39,929 nt of DNA from Bondarzewia mesenterica (lineage: Eukaryota > Basidiomycota > Agaricomycetes > Russulales > Bondarzewiaceae): NCBI GenBank assembly GCA_004802705.1, contig SGPL01000313.1:1-39929 (forward strand). Direction: 5' to 3'. A model generated the notes under the pieces. It was not told where the DNA came from and did not search any database. It saw only the letters and a list, made by a program, of their open reading frames with translations. Made by a program: the position numbers and the translations under genes. Each line of letters opens with the position of its first letter. The stretch's first letter is position 1. This document shows positions 1-11,269 of this stretch, piece by piece.

Positions 1-735
1 TAGCTTTAAGTTTACTTACACTTCTAAGATAGTAAATTAGTACAGCTAGTATTGTGTATACTAGCAAAGTTGTACTGCTAACCATTGTCTCAATCACCAA
101 TCACAGCTTAAATCTTATGCTCAGAAGTCCAGCTTTATCTTGTTGACATCTCAATCATCCTCAAGCTAGTAAGCTTTGAACAAGAAAAGTCTTGTAACAA
201 AGTACTAGTGCATCTTCATCTCTATCCAAGTCCAGTCCAGGTTCAATCAGAGGCAAGTTCCAGTCCTAAGATAGGAGGAACTGTTGCTAGTCTGATTGTG
301 CATAAGTATTTCTCTCTTGAAATTTAGTACTGATTGCTAGGTTTCAGGAATCCTTCCAAGAATTTATCAGCAAGTCCAAGTCCAAGTCTTCTTCGGTATT
401 AGGTTCAACTGTGACAAGTTGACTTAACACATTTTATTGTACGTTCATTTTATCTTCAGCATTTGTTTAGTTCTCGGTCATTCGACGAGACTTATTTCAG
501 TCAAGTCGGCGGTCATGAACTAGACTCCAATTACTAATCTGCTTTGAGATCTTGAATAAACAAGACCTTTTACAAATACACAACACCCACTCACCCCGTA
601 TTCTTGTTCAATACAAGATCAACAGAATAAACATAACAACCTCCCTCAAAATGAACAACTAGGCTTCTCCGGGAAAGAAGGAAAACCTGAGTTAAGTCTA
701 GGCACTGAAGCACTCACTTGGCACCTTTGGGTTGT
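1..735. other. AT-rich stretch without a recognisable gene
   Basis: No open frame of useful length and no splice-site series is visible on either strand. The stretch is AT-rich and contains short direct repetitions of a CAAGTC-like motif around 222-245 and 370-390. It may be transposon or intergenic debris lying 3' of the decayed fasciclin gene. Confidence 0.4.
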
Positions 736-1600
736 TTTTCCCATCTACGTGTAGCCTTCCCACTGCTTCTGCGCGTGACAGCACTGGAGAGCAGAAGTCT
801 GGCAGACCATTGTAAAGCTGAGCAAGGAGGTGTGTGAACTGAAATGACTTACTAAGATGGAAAAGATATCAGAGTAGTTGAAGATTTCTTGAAAGATTGA
901 CGGTGGTGAGAAAAGTGAATGTTTGATTATATGAATAATGCCTGGAGAGAATATTGTCAATAAAAACAGACAAATGATGATGAAGGAATAAAATGTGCCA
1001 TTCTTGGCAGAGACATCTGCTTTAATGATCTTCATGCAGAAGTTGACAATAAGCATGCCGTACTAAATGGGCAGGCCAGAGGCGATGCAAAGGTGGAGAG
1101 GCTGTCCATTCAATGACTCATCAGATAGCGACAACTTCGTGGCATGAGTAGCATTGATAGCCAAGGACTTGGAGTCGACCCCCTCCAGAAGAACGTGGTA
1201 CAGGAGCACCACACGGACAATCTTGTTGAGCACCTCCTTTCAGTGCTTCTTGTGGTCATCGTCATCATCTAATTGTTCGGTGTGGTTAAGCTTCTCCACG
1301 GCTTGCATTGCATGCACCAGATCATGGAAGAGGTCACTGGGAATGAGGGCGGGAAATTCTGAAAAGTCAAGGGAATATTCGCTCCTATGGTGAGGAGGTC
1401 GAAGGGCCTGATTCAACGGTGCAAAGAAGGTGATGCTGAAAAGAGCAGATTATGAGTGTAAAGCCAAACAATAAAGGAAATGAGGTTATTTACTTGGTAG
1501 AAGTATCTTTCAACACATCAGCCACATCATCACTGAAGTTGATGAGCTTCACGAGGCAAAAAAAACTGATGAACATGGATAAATATAAGACATGCTAAAA
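736..1600 (-). pseudogene. Decayed fasciclin (FAS1) domain protein
   Basis: The minus strand carries a recognisable FAS1 domain, a cell-surface or secreted adhesion module. In order it reads a 'DDVADVLKDTS' helix, an intron (GTAAAT...TTTCAG), the 'ITFFAPLNQAL' strand, 'VVLLYHVLLEGVDSKSL', 'LNGQPLHL', 'KIIKADVSAKNG' and then 'IIHIIKHSLFSPPSIF', the usual FAS1 end. An in-frame TGA lies at 1240-1242 and a TAG at 1063-1065. The intron between the 'AKNG' and 'IIHII' pieces starts with GC rather than GT. No signal peptide or N-terminal half could be joined to it. I read it as a pseudogene. The family call is fairly safe; the exact limits are not. Confidence 0.7.
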
Positions 1601-1619
1601 AAAGAGACGAGAGACGAAC

Positions 1620-2200
1620 TCAAAATCGTCACTAAAAATATCATAAATAGAGTTCTCCTCGGACTCGGAAGGCAGAGGTGACTGCAGTTGCTTGGGCAGC
1701 GGTGCAGGCTGTCGGTCAATACCACGGCCTCCTCTGCGAGCATCAATGTGTTGTTCACATCTGTCAGCTGGTGATACGTCTCGGCCTGCTCAGCTGCCTG
1801 CATCTCGACATCATGTTTGTCCACTGAAATGCAGTCGACGGCATCCTGCAGCCCTTCTAGCTCATCCTGCCTATATTCAACCAAACAAGTTAGATGCTGA
1901 TCACAACTACAATCTCAAATCTCAAACCAAGATAAAATTAACCACTCACATTGCTGCCTGCCACTCCGTCATGGCCACATTTTGATCCTGGAGCATCTTG
2001 ACCTGCCTCTGATACGTCTCCAGTGCCACATTGCTCTCTTGTGCCAGCTTCTGTGCCCGTCCGCATTCTTCTTGAGCAGGTCATGCACCTGTGCAAACCA
2101 AATCAACTGTTTGATCAGCACACAGTCGTCTATTACGAGCACTTGCACCCGTGCCATGAATGCCTCGACCGTGAATGACCCCGTCCCATTCATACCGTCC
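1620..2200 (-). pseudogene. Coiled-coil protein remnant, function unknown
   Basis: Two minus-strand segments encode a heptad-rich, Gln/Glu-rich protein: 'TEWQAAM' joined through an intron to 'QDELEGLQDAV', and further upstream 'LAQESNVALETYQRQVKML'. The segment near 2075-2190 ('FTVEAFMARVQVLVIDDCV...') runs in a different frame from the piece that follows, with stops close by, so a frameshift or missing intron lies near 2075. The coiled coil lies just 5' of the FAS1 remnant on the same strand, so the two could be parts of one gene or of an unrelated repeat. I do not recognise the family. Confidence 0.4.
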
Positions 2201-2229
2201 TCACGCCCATTTAGTGCATTTCGTTAAGA

Positions 2230-4030
2230 GCGATCTTTGTGTAACGAGGTGCAGATTTGACAATCTTGTGTCGCCAAAATCACTGCACAGTTGATTAGCA
2301 TCACAGTCAAAATGGTGAGTTAAGAAAGGTTGAGACGTACTATATGAGTGCAAGGTGAACATGAGGGCCGGTCGTGTCCGTCATATTGAAACGGCAGGTT
2401 AGGGACATACTAGGGGAGCACCAGGGCCCGAGTGGGTTTAAAGACACGCAGGGCCAGCGTAGAGCCCCGCCACTATCAAATGATGTCGTAGGTGAGGTGC
2501 ATGGAGAGGAGTTATTGTTTGAGGTGGGTTGTGAAAGTGAAAGAGGCTAGTTACTTGTCGATTACAGAATTACTTACTAGTAATAAAGAATGCCGGTCAA
2601 CCGGTGAACTCAGACTACAAATTGAACTAAAGGCAGGTTAGCTCCAGCGTACACAACAGGCATTAACTCATATCAAATTGTCCAATTCCTTTCTAAAAGC
2701 AATCTTAACCTCAAAATTTTGGCAAATATTCAGACTTCTCCAAAATACTACTGAAAATTTAAATTTCAGCCTTTTCAAATTTATACATTATGCATCAGGA
2801 GAAATTTTACTGATCCTAAGAAAAAACCTATCATTTCAAACAAGCTGAACTGGCAAAAAATTTCCTTAGAAGGAAATTTTCAGTACCTTTAGCTCAGCTG
2901 AAAGTAAAGGTTTCGGGCTCAATTTGGTTGCACATGTGACCAACCTGCCATATTTAATTTCGGACTTGCTGATTTTTTATATTTCTACTAAATTTCAGAC
3001 AAAACAACAGAACTTCTAAAAATTTAAGGCCCAGATTGAATTCAGAAGCTCTTCAGGGTGTCTTATTTTAAATAATGCCTCTTGTGATGAACCCACCCTT
3101 CACACGAATCGTCCAGCTCATCGCTTCGCCATGGCGGCGGGCGGCGCCCGCCGCCGCCGCCGATCATCTGTTCCGTGTGAGGATAAGTACGGGCGTACCT
3201 GTGCACGATAATTTCTCAGGACAAGACACATGGTCTGCAAGATGTAGTTGAATGAAAACGTTAGACTACGGCGCTCTCGGAGAGATTCTGAAGACCGGTG
3301 TGAATGAGAGCTGAGCAAGACAGATAATAATCTGGGACTGCCAAACAATCACATTGTGCTCCATTGACTTCTTATCCATCGCATGTATTGGAAGTCCAAT
3401 CTTCCTTTCCATTCTGTGATCGTAAATTATCTGTAAGTTAAACCTTTTGTGAGCCTTCTCCTGCACAAGTCTTAAGTTAGGTCGGATCAAAAGGCGCAAA
3501 TATTATTATCCTCCGGATGGAGTCAATCACTGTGATCGCAAAAAGTGTACTGTATGGTCAGCGCGATGAAATCTCGAGGGATGTCGATGGGGATGGAGAC
3601 CTATGGAGACAACTGTACAAATTCAAAGTGAAGTACTAACTCGAGTACATATAGCTGGGGGTGTCAGAAGTCCTTCAAGCAAAGTGGAGTCAGTGCCCTT
3701 CAGTGCCGCCGCAGGCCGCCGCTCGCGCCGACGCGCAGTGGAGTCCACTGCTCGGCGCGCGCCCTTCAACGATAGTTCGGACTAACACACCAATTTCACA
3801 CATGTCTGATCCTGCCACTGCTCAGCCCCGCCCTTAAAGTGCCCCCACTGCGCCGGAACAGAAGCTTCCTATCCCTTTCATTCCGACGAAACGAAAGCTT
3901 ATTATTGAAGTGTGTATCCTGCTCCTACATTTACTTGACAGTTACCGCTGCCAGAACACATATACGTCGATCAAGACACCTGTCTACGACTAGGAATATA
4001 TTACGATAGAGTGGCGTAGTACACTCCATG
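2230..4030. other. Intergenic region with GC-rich islands
   Basis: 2230-3100 is AT-rich with no supported gene. Two abrupt GC-rich islands follow, at about 3130-3162 (a run of GCC/GGC triplets with internal self-complementarity) and 3700-3765. The second holds a perfect 15 bp palindrome, CAGTGGAGTCCACTG, at 3736-3750, flanked by further GC-rich self-complementary bases. Open frames here are short and look like nothing I know. Confidence 0.4.
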
Positions 4031-4034
4031 CGAT

Positions 4035-5100
4035 ATGCTCCCCAAAACCCTCATCCTGCGTCGAAAATTACTGATGAGATCTCCCATCCTCCACAGTGGT
4101 TGGAAGGTAGAGCGATTGTGGGGGCACACTGAAGACAATCCGTGCTCCTGCGAGTACGAACGAATTCTCATTCCTTTAATTGAAGAATTAGACTTCGACG
4201 AGTCAGACGATTTGCTCTATGAAGAGCCCAAGGACCAGGTGCACCGTTTATTGAACATGTACAACGCGCTCGAGATCTCGCTATACGAGCTGGCATGAAG
4301 GAGATCATGGACCCCGCCGTGTTCAAGCATGTCATCGGGACTACACCGGCGTAGCCGATTGTGTTCCCAAATGTTTGTGAGGGCCCCTGACTGCTCAGCA
4401 ACCGCGTCGGCTACGCCGATGTAGTTTCGAATGAATGGTCCGTCTGCAGAAGCACTTGAGAGGCTGCGTGCCGCCCTCAGCGAGGAGGGGCCGAAGTGGT
4501 ACGTGGATGCGAACGAATGGCATTGGATGCCGAAATTCCTTATGTCGATCGCGCGGTACGCAGGGTAAGTGTTATCGCTGATGTCCGTTTCATCCAAGTT
4601 GATTCGCTGCGCGAGTAACCTTTAGCTGGCGGGCACCGTGAAGTCGAGTAGTTGTCATCACGAGGTGCCTATGTAAATTCAAGTGGCGATATGAAGAGAT
4701 TTTTGCATTCTCCCAAAGAGTGGTTTGTTGTTGAATGAATAAGTCACGCCGTGCTGCTAAACCTGCGAGACGAGATCGAAGCTAAGAGGCAACGAACCGT
4801 AAGTACTAGGCAGTGACCTGGGACCCATAAGCTGCTAATCGTATTCTCGACACGTTTGGCTTCTGTTACAGCGCAGACATAGCAAAGAACAGAACGTCCA
4901 AGCTCGTAGTAAGTATTCAACAGCATAATGAAATTACAGGGGCCAGGATTGTGGAAGACGAAGCAAGTCGGGCTACTAGCCCCAACCTCTCCCAAACAAA
5001 AAACCTCCGCACATATGTACTCACCTTCTGCACGGGCACCATCAATAACTCCGCCTATACACATCACCATCATAGAAACGCCCATGCGCGGTGTTCAAAT
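4035..5100 (+). pseudogene. Unrecognised coding-like pieces, probably broken
   Basis: Several plus-strand stretches look protein-coding but sit in different frames. They are an acidic segment at 4150-4240 ('EELDFDESDDLLYEEP'), a helical segment near 4265-4350 ('ARDLAIRAGMKEIMDPAVF') ending at a TAG, and a segment at 4437-4569 ('SAEALERLRAALSEEG', then 'WHWMPKFLMSIARYAG') ending at a good donor, GTAAGT. A short helical piece at 4750-4800 also ends in GTAAGT. I cannot join them into one frame and do not recognise the family. A degraded gene or poorly predicted introns are both possible. Confidence 0.3.
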
Positions 5101-5482
5101 GGTTGTAAATGATATCGCTCTAGAACAATCCCAAGCCCTTCTAATGGAAATGCGACTTAGACTGCGCGCATGACATGGAGCTGCGAAGACGTAAGGAAGT
5201 TCGGAGGACTGACAGGCTCAGCGGTCATGGTCGGATGAGATGTCTCAAGTTATGGGTGATAGCTGGTTTGGGTCGTCGATTAATTCACAGCACTAGTGGG
5301 CACTGAGATAGTACGGAGACAGTCTCTGACTTTTCCTTGAAGTGTCTCGGGTCTGACCCATTGCTTTAACCTACCTAGATGCCCACAAGCGGCTGAACCT
5401 GAGCCGCAGCTTCGATCAAGACTCCCTCAGAGCTCCTCTAGTCCTCCTTCATCACCAACTACCTTCCGTCAGCTCTTTCAAT

Positions 5483-5911
5483 ATGACCGACATGGCCCTT
5501 GATATGGATCCCTCGGAAAGTCTGGCTCGCGCGTTCTGCCTGCTCCACGTAAGGATCTTCTTACCCGAAACCGGTAAATGATAATCAAGACGCAGATATT
5601 TCCTTGATCCTCCTTGGAGTGGTCCTAGAACATTCACGACAATCTCAAACTTTACGGACCATGACGGAAATGACGCGCCGGTTCTTCGACCGATGAATAA
5701 CCGTATCGAACCCTTGGGGGACATCGACAACCACTCCAGTCAGGTAACCCTCCGTGCATTCGTATGTGAGGCATGTGTTGACGCATCGAGTCCACAGGAC
5801 TCCGGGGCGGTCATCAAGATCCAAACCGACAGGGATATCACGGTGAATACAACCAGCGCTGTATTCGACCCCCCTCCGATGTCTCCATGGGAAGCAATTG
5901 TACTTTGTTAG
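5483..5911 (+). CDS. Hypothetical protein, exon structure unresolved
   Basis: A plus-strand frame runs from about 5600 to a TAG at 5909-5911. It contains 'SNFTDHDGNDAPVLRP' and 'SSQVTLRAFVCEACVDASS', and its composition is more protein-like than the overlapping minus-strand frame. An upstream exon may start at 5483 ('MTDMALDMDPSESLARAF') and meet a GTAAGG donor, but no acceptor I found joins the two in frame. No domain recognised. It lies 3' of, and converges on, the NRPS-like reductase. Confidence 0.3.
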
Positions 5912-6272
5912 TTTGATGCGAAGAGTATGGCTGGCCATTGATACTTTATGATTTCGCTCTGTTGTTCTCATGTAATCCGATTTCTGCTGCGGATTTACAG
6001 CTTTGAAGCAATGATACGGCAAATCGCTTTGGATCCGCACGTCCGAGGGAAGTCGGATTATTTCCGTTCCTACCCTATAATATTTGTGCACTGGCCGTTC
6101 TTCTCTATTGATTGAATCTGATGTCATTTTGTTCGCCTCAATAAATCCAAGCCTTAGCAAGCTTTCAGATAAACTAGCCCACGCAAAGCTGCTGTTGTGG
6201 TTAACTTGCGATGGCCCACATCGTAATTGTAAAATCCATTCATTCATTCGTGATGCATTGAATATGAGACAC
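5912..6272. other. Convergent intergenic spacer
   Basis: This spacer lies between the hypothetical gene at 5483-5911 (plus) and the 3' end of the reductase gene (minus). I see no gene or clear terminator beyond general AT-rich sequence. Confidence 0.4.
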
Positions 6273-9200
6273 TCACGCAGCCAACATACCCGTTCGCCTC
6301 CAAAACGCCAACCATAGCTCTGCGTCCGTCAACGTCAGCTTCGAGAGCGCAGGGTCGCTCAGAGTCGTGGATGCCTGCCGTGCATTCTCCGTGTCGAACA
6401 AGTTTGCACTGAATGCCTCCCCGATCTTACCATGGTTCCAAGCCTTCGTCTCCTCCCCCTCTCCTTTATCATTATCGTTTTCCAAGGATGTAAAAAATTC
6501 GACCAAGGAAACAGCGGGGACGGCACGAGAAGGCGCAGAGTAAGAAGACGCATCAAACAATTTTTTCAGCCAAAAAGAGTAGGGAACCACTGGGACATCG
6601 AGGATGTGGGCCAGAGGTGTTACGATTGAATTCCATGGTATCGGCTTTGGGTGCACTAAGTTGATGCATTCTATGTGTTCAGGAGCGCTTCGTAGATCCA
6701 TAACCGCGGATGCGGCAATGCCGATGGGCAGCCATGAAATGAGCTACAATCTCGCGCGAAGAACAGTCAGCTCGTAACATTAAATTTCACATTGAGGCAG
6801 TAGACAACTCACCCCTTCGCATTCAGGTAGGCAGTTCAGAGCGGAAGCAGAACGTATCATCAACGGGAACCAGTCACTTGCATTCCAGCTCCCGTTTTCC
6901 GTGTCTCCACATAGCTGACCGAGACGCGCAATAATCGGCCGCAGTGGTGTTGTCCTACGTGCGGCAGCGAGAATGTTTTCTCCGACCCACTTCGACTCCC
7001 CATAGCCGCTCCCAACAGCGACTGTTGGATCTTCAGATACACGTTCTGGGACAGGTTCCGGCTTCTTCCAACCTGTTGAAGGAAAAAAGTTTTATAAGGA
7101 GACAGACTCTTTTCAAGATTCTATCGTACCTCTTACTGCTGATACGGAGCTGATGAAGACAACACGCGGAGGACGCGGCAGAGGGGAGGCCAACGCAAGA
7201 TCGACTATATTACGCACGCCTTCCATAAAAGGCCTGTAAGAGGACAACGTATGGTTGAAATTGACCATCCAAGCTGTAATACTTGATAATCAGTCGGATG
7301 ATCCAGCTGGATGAAGGCAGCAGTCCTAGCAACTCACCATTGTGAATGATACTCGTAAGCGACCCTTGCAAGTCTGCCTGCAAAGACACATCTAACCCTA
7401 GTCCAGGCAACGCGATGTCACCTTCCAGATAGACGACTTTCGGGGAGTTCGCAAGGCTGGCAGAGAGGCCCTGGCGTTCGAGTGCCACTATCTGCCTCTT
7501 TCTCATCGACTCCCCCAGTCCATCTCCAGACGAGCGATTGAGCGCGTATATGCGGTTGACGGAAGGTATCTGAACGAGGCGAGCGAAAATATGAGTACCA
7601 AGGCTCCCTGTAGTACCTGTAACGAGAATTGTCTCGTGCATCGGCATTTGTCTACCATTGACCGGACAATGATTAGAGAATGGGCGCGTGAGTCCCGCCA
7701 GCATCTCCCGCATTTTCTGCGCTACAATAGCTTGTGAAGGCACCGATTGATCTCCTCTTATACAGGCCGTGATGAAATGGGCAAGAGAGGAGATGGTAGG
7801 ATGTGAATAGACGAAGTTGGTCCCAAGGAGTGAAGCATCGACCCTCGTGGATTTAAATGCATGTACGATGGCGTTCGTGATGACGACCGCTTGCAAACTG
7901 TGCAAGAAACATGAACCAATCATCTCTTTTGCTCGCAAAGGACGAAAATCCGATACCTATCGGCTCCATTTTGAAAGAGGTCGTCGTTGTCGCCCAAATT
8001 CCTTCCTCTAATCAACACATTGCCAACGATTTCTCGGACAAAAGCAAAGGCGGAGGGCAGGTCCCAAGACGCTGGCAAAGCAACTCTCTCAAATATTGTG
8101 TCCGCATCCTGCATGGCCCGATACGCGGCCAAGATCTCGTCGGCGTAATCGTTAAGTATAGCATTGCGCCTGAGCGTGCGTTTGGCTGTAAGTTTGAACG
8201 GTTTGGCGGGATCTGAAACGATAACCATCTAGACGCGGAGCACCGTTACGCTACTGTTGGAAGCAGAACAAATTATTGACCCGCCTCCTTGAATATCCGT
8301 GAGTGTGTCGGCGCAGAACGATTTGCCTCCTCGACCACCGGCCTGAGCCAACACAATTCATCAACAAGCTGACGACGTGGGAACGAATGATATTATCGTA
8401 CCAAATCTTGTCTAAAAAAGCGCGGACTTCTTCTGTGTCGGACGATTCTCCCTCAGCCTTCTGTGAAACAGGTTCAACAAGCAGCCCTGTATGATGCTGG
8501 GAGCTTCCGAACATCAAGGCGTGTAGAACCATAGGATGTCGGCTGATGATCAACTCTTGCGAAAAAAAAGATAGCGTGAGATCCTGCGGCGAAGAAGCGG
8601 ATTCGTTTCACGACGGAGACGTACCCATTGGAACCGGATCTGTCTAGGGCGAGAGAATTAGCATAAGAAAAGAACAATAGAAGCGAAACTTACTGGCGCA
8701 GAGAACAATCCTTACCTTTTCGCCTGTAGAGTGAACTATGCGATCGTCCCCACGTCTGTAACTTCGCCATAGTCCAGCTTTTGTGGGATGCTTCTCAAAT
8801 AGATCTTTGGTTGCGAACGAGCGTCGGCCATTGATAATGGTATTCGTTTGAGCCAGGCGTTTGAATGGGGATTCCTAAGTTAAGTTTCAAGCCGTACCCG
8901 CCACAGCCGAGCATTGAATAAGCATGCAACGGGTTAGAGATCGAAGACGCACCCGAACCACCACCTCGAATATGTGCTCCATGTCTTCCTGGGGCACCCA
9001 GTGGACATCGACTTGTCGTGAGATCTAGAGGATTGTGAGCAGCAAAGATAGGCGAGCATAAGCACGGAAGACTAAACCAATGCGTACTCGAATATATTGC
9101 CAATCCTTGGGATCCCCATCTATGCAAGGGAAAACAGTGAATTTCAAGCTATTGAGTTGCTATTGAGAAAACATATTGAGGTTCTCTCACCGAAAACCCA

Positions 9201-10768
9201 TCTCGATACAGCTCCGACCTCTGACCTGATCATAAGCGTTATAAAAAGGTGCTCGTATCATAGAGATTAAGGATGAGAAAGCAAACTCACGAGCCGTACA
9301 AACTACACAGTCGCACACCACGAGAAGCCAGAAGATCGCCGATATCGTTTCTCACAGGTCCCCCGCCAAATGACTGAGAAAGAACAAATAAGCGATATCA
9401 CCTCCATACAGTTAGAAGATATTACACGTACAATAACGTCGAATTCTCTCAGTGAAACGATACTATTTTCGTTGTTCGCCCATTCCTGTTTGCATCGATC
9501 AGTAGAGATCAAGATAAAGTATTGGATCAACAAACCTCAATGAAAGCAGGAACACAGTATATGTAATTAGATTTGCATGCGAGAGCCTTGGACAAAGTGC
9601 TGTCGGCCGTTGGAAGCGTCACAGGCTCATGGGGGCTATATATCACGCTGGCCTGGCCAGACGAGCTCTGCCATCGCGAGCGCGAGAGAAAATCAGTGAT
9701 TAGAAGCTTCGTTCCAGGGATAAGAAGTGAGCCACAAACAGGATATACTATGAACATCGATATCCCCATCGTATCTGTCGAGAAAATGACAACAATTAGA
9801 AGACAGTTATAAGGACGGACGACTCGACTGACGATAAAGTGGGAGAGAGAGCGCGCCGCAAATATATCCGCACAAATCCTTGTCACCAAAGTCTTGAAAG
9901 AAGGACAAGGAGTTAGTGATGGCATAAAATGCTAACAATGGAATGGCAAAGCAACACTGACATGGGGCAAGGCCCCAGTGTACAAGGCCTCTATGCGTAT
10001 GAACGACCACCTTTGGCGTAGAGGTCGACCCTGAATAACTCAAATGAGATAGGAGAAACTCAGCAATGTGCACCCCAGTGATTTACCGGAAGAGTGAAGG
10101 ATAAGTGCTGCAGCATCCATGGAAATGCTCTCCAACGGAGGAAGGCTCTCGGCCTGAAATTCCTCGTTGGTGTAAAGCTCATCGTACACAGGAATCTCAG
10201 CGACTTCAAGCTGGTATTCTTGAGGTAGAAGTTGACGGGTGTCCTGCGTCAGATCCTGCATGGCAGCATCAGAGCTCGTGAGAAGCAGATGACAATCCGC
10301 TTCCTTCAACAAATGCGCGACAGCAGTAGGCGGATTACGAGGAGAAATGAAAAAGACTGTAGCACACAGGCGCATGATGGCCGTGATTATTGCCCAGGAT
10401 GACGGTACATCTGAGATGAGTTATCAGAAGTGAATCCTGAGCTCAGTAGAAGCGGCATGATGGCTACCTTTGTAGGCAAGAAGCCCGACGACGGGGGGAC
10501 GTCCCTTCTCATCGCAAGAGACGCGAAAAAGACGAGGCTTGATCTTGCGCACTGCGCGGTGCATGGCCCGCACACCCTGCAGCCATGAGATCTTCTCTAT
10601 GCGTCCGGTAGAATGTTCATAGATGAAGAGCGGATGGAGCGAAGACTTGTCCAAGTGGTGTTCCCACAATGCAGGAAGGGGGAGATGACCTGTGAGATAC
10701 TCGGTAGGGATAGAGAAAGATGAAGAATCGACCGCCTGAATAGTATGAAAAGGTGGGATATGTTCCAT
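6273..10768 (-). CDS. NRPS-like adenylate-forming reductase (A-T-R), intact
   Basis: A fungal carboxylic-acid reductase of the adenylation, carrier, terminal-reductase type. It activates an acid with ATP, loads it on a phosphopantetheine arm and releases it with NADPH as an aldehyde or alcohol. I rebuilt 19 exons totalling 3366 nt (1121 aa). The ATG at 10768 is used because the frame upstream has only a TTG. Motifs: adenylation core 'SSGSTSTPKVVVHTHRG' near residues 206-222, 'SFGGGP' and 'YGSSE' near 375, 'STGEK' at 472-476, carrier 'LFQNGADSLQA' with Ser644 formed across an intron, Rossmann 'TGTTGSLG' at 737-744, and catalytic Y902-G-E-S-K906. One exon is only 19 nt (8625-8643). The intron at 8229-8284 starts with GC. 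There is no condensation domain, so no peptide is formed. The substrate cannot be read from sequence alone. It is divergent from the MFS transporter and may belong to the terpene region. Confidence 0.93.
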
Positions 10769-11269
10769 GGTGCTCGATGTCAACTACACCCTGTGCGCTT
10801 CGCAGTACTTGTACTGGAGAGAATCTTGCCGAACTTCTGAAAATTACATCCCGGTTGCTTGACGCTGAATGGCGAAGACGCTACCAGCGCTTAGATATGA
10901 ATCCAAAATCCAGTGGATACGGTGTGTACTGTACATCTGTATGTGGTACCAAGGACTACGCCGTACCACATAACACGCCACCAGGTCTTCAAACCACCTT
11001 CAGCGGAGCGCAAGTTCAGCTTCCGATCCCGGCGGAGAATGGACGACCTGGCGAATAGTTGGTTCACCGGAGGCTGCCGAGAGCTGCCGAGACTCATTCG
11101 CGATAGCACATTTCCGGATTTGGACGGTCCCAAACTACTTTGGACGGACATGCGCATTGCGCAGGCAGCAGGAATTCTGATGCGTCCACAAGTCTATGTA
11201 TGGCGCTAATAATGAAGCCAGACAGCCACCGCATTGCTGCCACTGCTGCCTGCCTTCGCTCCTTCTCTC
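10769..11269. promoter_or_regulatory. Shared divergent promoter, reductase and MFS
   Basis: About 500 bp separates the reductase start (minus) from the MFS start (plus). No convincing open frame lies here, so the segment must carry both promoters. I see no clear TATA box and do not call individual sites. Co-regulation of the pair is inference from the head-to-head arrangement. Confidence 0.5.

Noticed and set aside
5645..6247. 200-codon minus-strand open frame
   Set aside because: It has no motif, lacks an ATG start, and overlaps a plus-strand frame with more protein-like composition.
7210..7938. Long minus-strand open frame taken as a separate gene
   Set aside because: It is exon 16 of the reductase (carrier end plus start of the reductase domain) run into the next intron, not an independent gene.
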